Assembly (NCBI RefSeq): GCF_007558825.1
Contig: NZ_VLTK01000002.1
Coordinates: 186,001 to 250,000 of the forward strand
DNA: 64,000 bases
Reading direction: 5' to 3'
Source of the DNA: Brevibacterium aurantiacum
GTDB taxonomy: Bacteria; Actinomycetota; Actinomycetes; Actinomycetales; Brevibacteriaceae
Shown: positions 16,446 through 25,090 of the stretch, piece after piece
Position numbering within the stretch: position 1 is the stretch's first letter
Layout: every line of letters starts with the position of its first letter
Notes under the pieces: model-generated
Databases searched by the model: none
What the model was told of the DNA's origin: nothing
What the model saw: only the letters and a program-made list of their open reading frames with translations
Translations under genes and position numbers: made by a program

Positions 16446-17252
16446 ATGACTGTGACGCGCAATAATGGGAGTATGACCGCACGCGACACTCCTTCGGCCC
16501 CTGTGACCAGTCTCGATCGCGCTCTGGATGTGCTCGAGGTGGTTGCAGCTGCGGGCCCAGAGGGAATGGCGCTTGGCGACATCGCAAAGACGACGGTAAT
16601 CAACAAGGGCTCGGTTCATCGACTGCTTTCGGGTTTGGTTCGTCGGGGATATGTCCTCCAAGACGACAGTGACCGGAGGTACGTGCTCGGCGAGGCTTCT
16701 CACCGGCTGGTGCAGTCATTCGGGGTCGAGGCCAACCTTCCGACCCTGTTCCGACCGCTGCTGTTGGAGCTCTCACGTCAGACCGAAGAGCTGGTCCATT
16801 TGGGAACGCTGGACGGGCGGAGAGTGGTCTACCTCGACAAAATCGAGCCGGAGCGATCCATGCGAGTGTGGTCGCGAGTGGGACGTCGCGTCCATCTTGC
16901 AACGACCGCACTCGGGCGCGCCTTGACTGCGGCGGAGCCGCACAGTGACTCCTTGGTGTCCAGCCTCGTCGCCGAGGCAGATCCTGGACACGACCAGCCT
17001 GACCTGGAAGCGCGCTTCGTTTCCGCTGTTGACAGCGCGCGTGAGAGCGGTTGGGCGATTGAGAACCAGGAGAACGAACCGGGCATCGCCTGTGTGGGAA
17101 TTGCACTGGTGTCATCGACTTCGAGCGACGTAGCCATCAGCGTCACCGGCCCCGCCGACCGGATGTCCAGCGCGCGCTTGGACGAGGTGGGTCAGCTGCT
17201 GCTGTCTTTGGGGGCGCGGCTGGCGCCTGAAGGGTATCGGACCACCGTATGA
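16446..17252 (+). CDS. IclR-family regulator of the sugar-acid operon
   Basis: 268 residues. An N-terminal winged helix (residues about 18-75: LDRALDVLEVVAAAGPEGMAL, then GSVHRLLSGLVRRGYV) is followed by a GAF-like effector domain containing VYLDKIEPERSMRVWSRVG. The start at 16446 is chosen for the nearby GAGG; an ATG at 16473 would still keep the whole DNA-binding domain. Divergent transcription from the mannonate/gulonate operon and the two palindromes between them support local control, probably repression relieved by KDG, KDPG or a sugar acid. The effector is not deducible. Confidence 0.88.
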   Translation: MTVTRNNGSMTARDTPSAPVTSLDRALDVLEVVAAAGPEGMALGDIAKTTVINKGSVHRLLSGLVRRGYVLQDDSDRRYVLGEASHRLVQSFGVEANLPTLFRPLLLELSRQTEELVHLGTLDGRRVVYLDKIEPERSMRVWSRVGRRVHLATTALGRALTAAEPHSDSLVSSLVAEADPGHDQPDLEARFVSAVDSARESGWAIENQENEPGIACVGIALVSSTSSDVAISVTGPADRMSSARLDEVGQLLLSLGARLAPEGYRTTV

Positions 17253-17277
17253 GGCGAGCAGAATGATCCGCTACCTT

Positions 17278-17315
17278 CATCTCTGAATGACGGCCCGCAT
17301 CTCTGAATGACGGCC
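17278..17315. repeat. Two-copy 18-bp direct repeat after the IclR gene
   Basis: CATCTCTGAATGACGGCC occurs at 17278-17295 and identically at 17298-17315 (period 20), starting 25 bases after the IclR stop. It codes for nothing visible and belongs to a class of post-stop tandem repeats seen elsewhere in the window. Confidence 0.9.
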
Positions 17316-17419
17316 TGGTCAGTCGCACCATTAGCCGGGAGCCGACACCGTCACCCTGGAGTACCTGTTCCCAGGTGATGCTTGCCTCGGCGAGGCAGAG
17401 AGACTATGCCGAAGACGGC

Positions 17420-18142
17420 TCAGCCCAGTGCTCCGACCGGGGAACCTGTTGGGATCGATTGTCTGTGCTGACGGCCGAGCAGAACAGCACCGATGAACAT
17501 CTCCCACGCCACGATCGCGTACATGCCGATGCGCTCCCAGGCGCCGTCTGGAAGAAGCGTCCCCGGCAGGGCGCGGACGTCGACCTGGAGCATGACGATG
17601 CCGAGAATCCCGATGGCCCCGATCATGACGCTGAAGACTCCAACGCGGCGGCTGCGGCGGGTGAGAAGCAGGGAAGCGCCCATGCAGATCGCCGTCAGGT
17701 GTCCGCCGAAGAAGGCGAAGAACGCGCCGAGGAGGTGAACCCAGCCGAGACCGAGGTCGTTGTTGTGCTGACCGCCGTTGACGACCGCAATCATCACCAT
17801 TCCCAGGGCGTGGAGGCATGCGAAACTGATGGTCCCTGGCCGCAGGGGAAGCTTCAGGCTGCGTGCTGCGTACAGCGCCGCGGTCGCGAACAGGAGCCCC
17901 TGGATGACGAAGGCGACGTTGATGACCAGGTGAAGGGGCGAGTCAATGGGCCTATTGCCCAGCATTTCGATATCTGGCACGCCGAGGTCGCTGATGTAGT
18001 TGAACGAATACGAATAGTGGTTGAACGCGGCGGCGGTGACAGCTTCGGCGAAGAGATAGACCACGCCGGCGAAGATCCAGCAGATCGCCGCTGTGACGGT
18101 CGACCGGTTTGAGGCGGCAGCATCAGATTGAGTCTCACGCAT
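17420..18142 (-). CDS. DUF998 integral membrane protein
   Basis: 240 residues from the ATG at 18142; a GTG at 18190 would add 16 residues but has no ribosome-binding site. There are six hydrophobic segments, with NYISDLGVP after the first, GMVMIAVVNGGQHNNDLGLGWVHLLGAFFAFFGGH in the middle, and a C-terminal segment near WERIGMYAIVAWEMFIGAVLL. The NYISDLG motif and the six-helix pattern are those of DUF998 proteins, whose function is unknown. It is monocistronic and convergent with the IclR gene, separated by a 167-bp spacer holding the repeat at 17278. Confidence 0.8.
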   Translation of the reverse strand: MRETQSDAAASNRSTVTAAICWIFAGVVYLFAEAVTAAAFNHYSYSFNYISDLGVPDIEMLGNRPIDSPLHLVINVAFVIQGLLFATAALYAARSLKLPLRPGTISFACLHALGMVMIAVVNGGQHNNDLGLGWVHLLGAFFAFFGGHLTAICMGASLLLTRRSRRVGVFSVMIGAIGILGIVMLQVDVRALPGTLLPDGAWERIGMYAIVAWEMFIGAVLLGRQHRQSIPTGSPVGALG

Positions 18143-18327
18143 GCCGCCAATAGTAGACGGGAAAGTAGGTTGGACAAGCCGTTTTGCCACTTTGAATCGA
18201 CCGACACACCCTGAACGGGATTCTGAATGCCCTTGTCAGGGGTGAATTGCCGTGCAAATATGAAATCATCCTGTTGATCGGATCCACATGATCAATGAGA
18301 ACCGAATAGGCAGCAAGGAGAGAGCGC

Positions 18328-19776
18328 ATGAGTACAACTACCATTATCTGGATAGTCGTTGCGATCGTCGTTATTTTGATTGTCGTCGGCATCATCATCG
18401 CGGTCAGCCGTAAGGCCGCAGCTAAGAAGCGCGAACACCAGCGCAAGGAGGCCGCCCGGATCCGTCAGGAGACAGCTGAGTCCGAGCATGAAGTTCATGC
18501 TCGGGAAGCGGACGCCGAACAGCGTAAGGCAGAGGCCAAGAAGGCCGATGCCGACGCCGAGGTTCAGGCCGCAGAGGCTAAGCGCAAGCAGGCTGAAGCC
18601 GAGAAGCTGGACGCTGACGCCGCTGAACGTGATCGTCTTGCCCAGGAGAAGCGTCTCGAACAGGAACGCCAACTTAAGCGCGCCGATGAGCTCGATCCCG
18701 ACGTCGACACGCACGGCAACAAGAACGCCGCTCCCGGTGCAGCTGCTGGAGCCGGTGCCGCCGCTGGTGCGGGGGCCGGTGCAGTGGCCGGTCATGACCG
18801 TCACAATGACGACCGTCCGGTCGCCGATGACCATCACCAGGATGGTCGGCCTGTCGCCGATGGTCGTCACCAGGATGGTCGGCCTGTGGCCGATGAGCGC
18901 CACCATGACGGTCAACCGGCTGCCGGTGGTCGTCCGATTGCGGACGAGCGTCATGCGGGCCACGATCCTCGTGCTGCCGATCAGCGTCCCGCCGATGACG
19001 GTCGCCCCGTTGCAGACGGTCGACCTGTTCCCGATGAGCGCCGCGTAGCCGATGACCGTCCAGTCGCTGATGGTCGTCCGGTTGCCGATGATCGTCACCA
19101 TGAGGGACGCCCCGTTGCAGACGGTCGACCTGTTGGCGACGGCCGTCCCGTTGCCGATGAGCAGCATCACGCGGGTCACGATCCTCGTGTCGCTGACCAG
19201 GGGCAGGACGCAGGCCAGCAGCCGCCAGCTGCCAACGACCCACGGGTCGCTGACCAGCGTCAGGCTCAGGAGCCGCCGGTCGCCAACGATCCTCGTTTTG
19301 CTGATCAGGGTCAGCAGCCACAGGGTCAGCAGCCACAGGGTCAGCAGCCACAGGGCCAACAGCTTCCGGCTGCCCACGACCCTCGCTTCGCTGATCAGGG
19401 TCAGCAGCCACAGGGACAGCAGTCCCAGGGTCAGCAGCCTCCCGCTGCCCACGACCCTCGGGTCGCTGACCAGCGTCAGGCGCCGGCCGGACAGGATCCG
19501 CGCTTTGCCGACAACGGTACAGGCCGCGAACCGGGCGATCGTCTCGGCGATCGACCTGTCGACGATGGCCGTCCGGTGGCGGACGACGACCAGCCGGTCG
19601 AGGACGATTACCGTATGGGCGGCCGCAACCGACCAACTGCGGATGGTCGTGCTCCTCGGGCTCCCGAGGGCGATCCGCGTGCCGCTGAGAACGATCCTCG
19701 TCTCAACGACCGCAGCTACGATCCTCGGCCCACCGAGAAGAGGACTTTCGAGGACCCGGACACTCCGCGGCACTGA
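18328..19776 (+). CDS. Membrane-anchored coiled-coil protein with GRPVAD and Gln-rich repeats (unknown function)
   Basis: 482 residues, no recognised family. Residues 5-27 are one very hydrophobic helix (IIWIVVAIVVILIVVGIII) followed at once by SRKAAAKKREHQRK, so by the positive-inside rule the large C-terminal part faces the cytoplasm. Residues about 30-125 are Ala/Glu/Lys-rich with heptad character (coiled coil), then an Ala-Gly linker (135-153). Residues 156-295 are His/Asp-rich repeats of D-G-R-P-V-A-D, and 300-395 hold repeats of DPR-F/V-ADQ with G-Q-Q-P-Q blocks. AAGGAG lies eight bases before the ATG. It is flanked by its own hairpin terminator, so it is probably a single-gene unit. 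Confidence 0.75.
   Translation: MSTTTIIWIVVAIVVILIVVGIIIAVSRKAAAKKREHQRKEAARIRQETAESEHEVHAREADAEQRKAEAKKADADAEVQAAEAKRKQAEAEKLDADAAERDRLAQEKRLEQERQLKRADELDPDVDTHGNKNAAPGAAAGAGAAAGAGAGAVAGHDRHNDDRPVADDHHQDGRPVADGRHQDGRPVADERHHDGQPAAGGRPIADERHAGHDPRAADQRPADDGRPVADGRPVPDERRVADDRPVADGRPVADDRHHEGRPVADGRPVGDGRPVADEQHHAGHDPRVADQGQDAGQQPPAANDPRVADQRQAQEPPVANDPRFADQGQQPQGQQPQGQQPQGQQLPAAHDPRFADQGQQPQGQQSQGQQPPAAHDPRVADQRQAPAGQDPRFADNGTGREPGDRLGDRPVDDGRPVADDDQPVEDDYRMGGRNRPTADGRAPRAPEGDPRAAENDPRLNDRSYDPRPTEKRTFEDPDTPRH
18793..19515 (+). repeat. Intragenic repeat array (GRPVAD and QQPQG units)
   Basis: The coding DNA repeats units close to GATGGTCGxCCxGTxGCC many times, then CAGCAGCCACAGGGT several times in a row (about 19308-19355 and again near 19405). 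Such near-identical units are prone to copy-number change by slippage or recombination. The same repetitiveness creates long empty reading frames on the other strand. Confidence 0.85.
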
Positions 19777-19834
19777 GAGAGCTTCCGACTCCCAGCAGGT
19801 TCCTAGACCTATCCTGACCTGCCGAGACACCACC

Positions 19835-19870
19835 GCGGCGCCTCAACCCACTTCAGGGTTGGGGCGCCGC
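19835..19870 (+). terminator. Strong hairpin terminator
   Basis: A 15-bp stem (GCGGCGCCTCAACCC with GGGTTGGGGCGCCGC, one G-T wobble) closes a 6-base loop. It lies 59 bases after the stop of the repeat protein and has no T-run, as is common in actinobacteria. Confidence 0.8.
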
Positions 19871-19984
19871 AGTGCGTTGTCGGCATATGTGTCACGGAGT
19901 CATCCGCAACGTCCAGCACCGGGGCAGGTGCGGGGCTACAGTGGCTGGTGACACCCGACGTCATTGACTCAGAGAGGAACCGTC

Positions 19985-20446
19985 ATGTCAGAGGCTCGCC
20001 CGCCTTTCCCACCTTTCACCGCCGAAACCGCCGCACAGAAGGTGCAGGGCGCCGAGGATGCGTGGAATACCCGTGACCCCCAGAAGGTCTCGCTGGCGTA
20101 CACACCGGATTCGGTGTGGCGTAATCGCGATCAGTTCCTCTCCGGTCGCGCGGAGATCGTCGACTTCCTCACCAAGAAGTGGGAACGCGAACTCGACTAC
20201 GCACTGCGCAAGAGTCTGTGGTCGTTCAGTGAAGATCGGATTGCCGTGCGCTTTCAGTACGAATGGCATGACACGACCGGCCAGTGGTGGCGCAGCTACG
20301 GCAACGAACTGTGGGAATTCACCGGTGATGGTCTCATGTCCCGTCGCGAGGCAAGCATCAATGATGTCACCATCGCCGAGGCGGATCGGCGGATATTCGG
20401 TCCCCGTCCAACCGGGGACCGCGGCCAGGACATCGACCTCCGCTGA
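19985..20446 (+). CDS. NTF2-like / DUF1348 family protein
   Basis: 153 residues. Tryptophan-rich segments such as [56 protein letters not shown] and [12 protein letters not shown] are characteristic of DUF1348, a nuclear-transport-factor-2-fold family of unknown biochemical role. The ATG at 19985 has AGAGAGGA nine bases upstream; a further upstream in-frame ATG at 19964 lacks such a site. It is monocistronic, bounded by the hairpin at 19835 and another at 20515. It probably binds or converts a small molecule, but nothing more specific can be said. Confidence 0.85.
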   Translation: MSEARPPFPPFTAETAAQKVQGAEDAWNTRDPQKVSLAYTPDSVWRNRDQFLSGRAEIVDFLTKKWERELDYALRKSLWSFSEDRIAVRFQYEWHDTTGQWWRSYGNELWEFTGDGLMSRREASINDVTIAEADRRIFGPRPTGDRGQDIDLR

Positions 20447-20514
20447 CGGAGAGCCACCTCGGCGGCGGTGCCGGATTTGTACGGACCTTGCACGGTGCTG
20501 ACAGCATAGAAGGA

Positions 20515-20555
20515 CCACCGGTGATCAGGTCTGCCTGCGACGTGATCACCGGTGG
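20515..20555 (+). terminator. Perfect 13-bp hairpin after the DUF1348 gene
   Basis: CCACCGGTGATCA pairs perfectly with TGATCACCGGTGG across a 15-base loop. Position between two convergent genes suggests termination of the DUF1348 transcript; it could serve both strands. Confidence 0.8.
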
Positions 20556-20567
20556 TTGTCAGTCTGC

Positions 20568-20589
20568 GGACCGTCACGGGTGACGGTCC
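20568..20589 (-). terminator. Hairpin terminator of dps
   Basis: GGACCGTCA pairs perfectly with TGACGGTCC across a 4-base loop, ending seven bases from the dps stop on the minus strand. Confidence 0.75.
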
Positions 20590-20595
20590 GTCATG

Positions 20596-21123
20596 TCAGT
20601 TCGACGGAGAGCGGGTCTCCGCGCTGAGGAACCATGCCTGCTGCTCCAGCTGTGAGATGAACTCATGGAAGATGTCTGCCGTGGTCGGGTCGGCCTCATC
20701 GACTTCGTCGTGGACCTTGCGCATGGTCGCGACCGTGGCTTCGACGGCGCGCACGCTGAGGTCGATGGCGTCATGAGTCGTGATCTCTCCGGCCGGGAAT
20801 TCCGGCAGCGACGACTGCTCAGCAACAACGCTGGGGCGACCGTCGGCGGTGGCATGCAGGGCTCTCATCCGCTCGGCAATGCTGTCCGACCCGGTGCGGG
20901 CGATGTCCACAACCTCATCGAGGTTGAGGTGCAGGTCGCGGAAGTTAGGGCCCACGATATTCCAATGAGCCTGCTTGGCGACCAGCTGCAGGGCAATGAA
21001 GTCGACGAGGACGGACTGCATATTCTTGGCCAGAGCGGGGGAGGCGGTGAAGCCATGTTCCGCGTTCTCGGCCTTGGTGGTTTTCGTTCCGGCTGGCTGG
21101 GGTACCTTGACTGATTGAGCCAT
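20596..21123 (-). CDS. dps: Dps-family DNA-protecting ferritin
   Basis: 175 residues. The inter-subunit ferroxidase centre of Dps is intact: H53 (KQAHWNIVG), H65 and D69 (FRDLHLNLDE), D80 and E84 (DSIAER), with the E. coli spacing. It oxidises ferrous iron with peroxide and stores it, protecting DNA in stationary phase or oxidative stress. The N-terminal tail (VKVPQPAGTKTTKAEN) contains three lysines that might contact DNA. AGGAGG lies eight bases before the ATG. It is monocistronic, divergent from the PLD gene, with its own terminator. Confidence 0.95.
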   Translation of the reverse strand: MAQSVKVPQPAGTKTTKAENAEHGFTASPALAKNMQSVLVDFIALQLVAKQAHWNIVGPNFRDLHLNLDEVVDIARTGSDSIAERMRALHATADGRPSVVAEQSSLPEFPAGEITTHDAIDLSVRAVEATVATMRKVHDEVDEADPTTADIFHEFISQLEQQAWFLSAETRSPSN

Positions 21124-21248
21124 GATTCGTTCCTCCTAGAACAGTGCAACGACGTGCCGTATCCGGGCACCTGGTGCCGACGATAGCCCTCATTCTTGGG
21201 TATGAGGTTAACGTTGCCCAGAATTGGGAGCAGTTAGACTGCACGGTT

Positions 21249-22502
21249 ATGGGATCTACTCCACGCAACCTTCGTCAGGGAATACAACGTCTGCGCACCA
21301 TCGCCCCCTGGGCTGCCGCCGGTGTCGCGTGCGCAGTCCCCCTCACCGTGGGTGCATCGATGGCCATCGACCTGGTCCAGAAACGCGGCCGAAAACAGCG
21401 TAACGCACCACGACCAGGCACCTTCCACGCCGACGTCGAAGACTCGCGGCTGAGCATCTACACCGACGGATCGACGCTCTACGATGACATGCTCGATGAG
21501 ATCGGGTCCGCGACGGAGTCGATCCAGATGGAGACCTTCATCTGGAAGAACGACGAGGTGGGCCAGAAGTTCATCGACGCTTTCAACGCAGCAGCCAAGC
21601 GCGGCGTCGACATCCACCTGATCTACGACGGCTTCGCCAATTTGACCATTCCCCGGTCCTTCTACGACCAGCTCGACGAGTCGATCAAGGTTCTGCGGCT
21701 GCCGGTGGCCAGGAAGCTCTGGAAGGGGCCGGTGCGTCAATCCGGTTTCAACCACTCCAAGATCCTCGTCATCGACAATGACGTCGCCTTCGTCGGCGGC
21801 TTCAACATCGGTTCGCTCTACGCCCGTCACTGGAGGGACACCCACCTCAAGGCTGCCGGACCAGGTACCTGGGGGTTGCGCCAGTCCATCGCGCAGATGT
21901 GGAACGAATTCCATGACTCCGATGAGCAGATCGAATGGGTCGCACCGACCGCATGGGAGTCGAAGCTTCGGGTCTCAGCCAACCTGCCGATCCAGCTCGT
22001 CTACCCGATCCGCTCGATGTACATCAACGCCTTCGAGCGCGCGCAGGACCGGATCTGGTTGACGACACCGTACTTCATCCCCGATCAGCAGCTGCTCAAG
22101 GCACTGATCGACGCGGCCGCCCGTGGAGTCGATGTGCGGGTCATGGTGCCCCGGGAATCAAACCACATCCTCGGCGACTATCTCTCACGAGGATTCTTCG
22201 AAGAGATGTTGCGCTCCGAGGTCACAGTTCTGCTCTACGACGCGGCCATGATCCACTCGAAGATCGCCACGGTCGACGGGAAATGGTCGACGATCGGCAC
22301 CGCGAACATCGACCGTCTCTCACTGTCGTTCAACTATGAGACCAATGTCGAAGTCATTGATCCCGACTTTGCCGCCGAGGTGGAGAAGACCTTCCTCAGC
22401 GACGCCGAGCACAGCAGAGTGTTGGGCCGCGACTGGCTGGACCGGCACCCGCTGGCCCAGGTCGTCGAGTTCGCGTTGCGGCCCATGCGGCCTTTCCTGT
22501 GA
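21249..22502 (+). CDS. Phospholipase D-family protein, cardiolipin synthase-like
   Basis: 417 residues. Two HKD motifs are present: NHSKILVIDNDVAFVGG (H169) and IHSKIATVDGKWSTIG (H336), each followed by the N-I-D/G-S segment. An N-terminal hydrophobic stretch (residues 16-38) anchors it in the membrane, then there is a basic patch. It probably joins phosphatidyl groups to make cardiolipin or hydrolyses phosphodiesters. The ATG at 21249 is chosen over an upstream in-frame start at 21144. No good Shine-Dalgarno is present, but TAGACT at 21235-21240 could be a -10 box for a leaderless transcript. It is divergent from dps. Confidence 0.87.
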   Translation: MGSTPRNLRQGIQRLRTIAPWAAAGVACAVPLTVGASMAIDLVQKRGRKQRNAPRPGTFHADVEDSRLSIYTDGSTLYDDMLDEIGSATESIQMETFIWKNDEVGQKFIDAFNAAAKRGVDIHLIYDGFANLTIPRSFYDQLDESIKVLRLPVARKLWKGPVRQSGFNHSKILVIDNDVAFVGGFNIGSLYARHWRDTHLKAAGPGTWGLRQSIAQMWNEFHDSDEQIEWVAPTAWESKLRVSANLPIQLVYPIRSMYINAFERAQDRIWLTTPYFIPDQQLLKALIDAAARGVDVRVMVPRESNHILGDYLSRGFFEEMLRSEVTVLLYDAAMIHSKIATVDGKWSTIGTANIDRLSLSFNYETNVEVIDPDFAAEVEKTFLSDAEHSRVLGRDWLDRHPLAQVVEFALRPMRPFL

Positions 22503-22526
22503 GGGGCTGACCGTCGCGCAGAGCTC

Positions 22527-23454
22527 CTAGCCGAGGTCTCTGCCGAGTTGGGTCATGACTCTCTGTGTCTCCGAAGTCAGGAGTTCGAGGGCGAAGCGAA
22601 TCGTGGGTCGGCTCTCGGCTCCTGCACGAGTGACCGCGGCGATATGGCGAGTGGGTGCGTGTTCACCGGAAAGAGGGATGCGTCGAACGGGATGGAGATC
22701 CTGAGACCGGGAGAGGCGAGAGGCGACGCAGACGCCGAATCCGTCGTGAACGAGGGCAGTGCCGGTGTTCCAGTCGTTGGCGTAATGGCCGATTCGGGGA
22801 GTGAAGCCGGCGCTGGCGCAGTTGGCCACGACCAGCTGATGGTAGGTCGTGCCCGGTCGGCCGAGTATCCACGTCTCTTCCTTGGCGTCGGCGATCGAGA
22901 CCGATGCATGATTGGCCAGGTGATGGTCGAGAGGGACCATGAGATCGAGAGGATCATCGGCGAGGAACTTCTGTGTGAAGCGATCGTCGGCTCCCGTCGG
23001 CGTCTCGGTCGTCACGGCTACGATACCCAGGTCGACTTCTCCTGAGAGCAGAAGGTCGTAGCACTCGCTTGGTTCGGCTTCGATGGTCTGCGTGGCGAGG
23101 TGTGGGAACTCTGCATTGAGAGCACGCATGGTCTGTGGCAGCAGGATGCTCGCCGCGGTGGAGAACGCGCAGAGAGTGATTGATCCGGTGACGGTCGTAA
23201 CATAGGCGTCGATGTCCGCCAGAGCCCGCTCCCATTCGGCAGCCATGACGTCGAAGTGCCCGAGCAACGAGTGTGCCGCATGTCAGTCGAATGTTGCGAC
23301 CGCGCTGCTCAAGGAGAGTGACACCCAGTTCCGTTGCCAACTGCTTGACCTGGTGAGAGACGGTCGAAGGCGAGTAACGCAATGATTCAGCGGCGGCGGT
23401 GACCGTGCCGTGCCTGGCGATCATGCTCAACATCATGAGCCGATTGTCAATCAT
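22527..23454 (-). pseudogene. LysR-family regulator broken by a frameshift
   Basis: The N-terminal DNA-binding part (ATG at 23454: LMMLSMIARHGTVTAAAESLRYSPSTVSHQVKQL through RGRNIRLT) is in one frame. The rest of the hinge and effector domain (AAHSLLGHFDVMAAEWERALADIDAYV to the stop at 22527) is in another. The break is at about 23280: in-frame continuation of a normal LysR would read LT-P-AAHSLLGHFD, so two bases appear to be missing (or one added). The downstream part has no internal stop and is well conserved, so the lesion is recent or a sequencing error. It is divergent from the MFS/M20 pair, its likely target. Confidence 0.88.
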
Positions 23455-23677
23455 TCGTTTCCTTCGAACGGTATCTTGTTCTTTCTTACGATAGACAACA
23501 CTACTTCATGCACCGCACCCTGGACTTAGGACGCCATCAGGGCCCGAACGAATGTGCTGATCCCAATGATGCACACCCGCTCAGGGTCCGTTTTCGATCG
23601 TGGCGTTCCAATGACACCCGAGGGCAGCTCTGGACTCTGCTGCTCGAAAGGCACCACGTTCAGAAGGAGGTTCCTGA

Positions 23678-25090
23678 TTGCCCGAATACGCTCGCATCAG
23701 AGGGTCGAGGCGACAGTTGTGGATCGGTGCCGCTGTGCTTTTCGCATTGTCTGCCGCAGCTAACCTCGCCAGCCCGCTGTATCCTCACTTCAAACTGGCC
23801 TACGCCATGACGGATTGGACGATGACCGCGCTGTATGCGACCTACGTCGTCAGCTGCCTGCCCGCCCTGCTCCTGTTCGGTTCAGCCGCCGATGCCTTCG
23901 GTCGCAGACCGGTGCTGCTCGCAGCAATCGGAAGTGTCAGCGTCGGCACCGCCCTGTTCACCATCGATACGATCGGGGTGAGCGGACTCTTCGCCGGACG
24001 TGTACTTACCGGTGTCGGTTTGGGACTGGGAACGGGCGCCGGCATTGCACTCATGGTCGAAGCTTCACCTGCCCGCCGCGCATGGCTGGGGTCGACCGCA
24101 GCCACCATGTCTTTCGTGCTCGGTACAGGAGCGGGACCTATCATCGCCGGCGTCGTATCTGAGATGACCGCCGGGTCCGCGTCAGGAGCCACGTTGTTGG
24201 TGGCACCTTTCTCGGTGATGCTTGCTCTCCTCATCGTCACCGGTCTGCTCGTGACCACCCTGCGTTTCCACAGCCCCATGACCCGGCAGCGCTGGCAGCC
24301 GACCTGGCCGTCGGTGCCGGGACCGATGCGCTCGAGCTTCTACATAGCCGCGGTCACCGGGCTTCTCGGTTGGGCTGCGCTCGGGCTCTTCCTCGCTCTG
24401 CTGCCTTCGATGACCGAGGCGACCCTGCCCGAGCCGAGCACGCTGACGTCGGGACTCATCGTGGGCACCGTGCTCGTCATCTCCGCTGCCAGTCAGCTCC
24501 TGGCTCCGAAACTCCAGCCACGGGCCGCGCAGACCATCGGCCTGACGCTCTTGGGGCTCGGAGCTGCCTTACTGCTCAGTTCCAACCTGCCGAGTCTGGG
24601 AGCCACCACGGCACTTGTCCTCATGACAACCGCTGCCGTCGCCACAGGTACCGGGCACGGTTTGAGCTATTGGGGAGCAAACCGGGAGATCGACATGCTC
24701 GCCCCTTCGCGTCAACGCGCTGGAATCACTGCGGCTCTCTATCTCGCGTTCTACACGGGAGCGGGCTTGCCTGCGATCGTCGTCGGTGCGATCGCCATCG
24801 GCACCTCACTCATCGACGCGATTATGATCTTCACCCTGGTGCTGCTCCTGGCCGTCATAGTCTTCATTCCGGTGCCAAGCCTCGCACTGACGACAGTGCG
24901 CAGGTCCCGTGCTGCGGCGGCGGCAGCACTGGAGGCCGATAGTCATGCCGGTCGCATCCCCGGGGTGGCGGTCCTGCAGGGTGAACCCGCAGCTCATCTC
25001 ACTGAGGAGCCGTCAGCACCCTTCTCATTTGAGGAGGACTACCATTCGAACGGAGGAGTTTCAGCCACCGATCCAAGGACCCCACTATGA
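23678..25090 (+). CDS. MFS transporter
   Basis: 470 residues, 12 hydrophobic helices, with the helix 2-3 loop FGSAADAFGRRPVLL and helix 4 GRVLTGVGLGLGTGAGIALMVE of the major facilitator superfamily. The C-terminal 65 residues are polar and acidic. The start is a TTG at 23678, supported by AGGAGG seven bases upstream. Its stop overlaps the ATG of the next gene (ATGA), so uptake or export by this protein is coupled to the M20 hydrolase. The broken LysR gene is divergent, 223 bp away. Substrate unknown; an N-acyl or aminobenzoyl amino acid would fit the partner enzyme. Confidence 0.87.
   Translation: MPEYARIRGSRRQLWIGAAVLFALSAAANLASPLYPHFKLAYAMTDWTMTALYATYVVSCLPALLLFGSAADAFGRRPVLLAAIGSVSVGTALFTIDTIGVSGLFAGRVLTGVGLGLGTGAGIALMVEASPARRAWLGSTAATMSFVLGTGAGPIIAGVVSEMTAGSASGATLLVAPFSVMLALLIVTGLLVTTLRFHSPMTRQRWQPTWPSVPGPMRSSFYIAAVTGLLGWAALGLFLALLPSMTEATLPEPSTLTSGLIVGTVLVISAASQLLAPKLQPRAAQTIGLTLLGLGAALLLSSNLPSLGATTALVLMTTAAVATGTGHGLSYWGANREIDMLAPSRQRAGITAALYLAFYTGAGLPAIVVGAIAIGTSLIDAIMIFTLVLLLAVIVFIPVPSLALTTVRRSRAAAAAALEADSHAGRIPGVAVLQGEPAAHLTEEPSAPFSFEEDYHSNGGVSATDPRTPL

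Noticed and set aside
18292-19833. 513-codon open frame on the minus strand opposite the repeat protein
   Set aside because: It is the mirror of the repetitive GC-rich coding sequence, has no domain, no ribosome-binding site, and is full of repeated Val/Thr/Ile runs. The plus-strand frame has a good start site, anchor helix and terminator.
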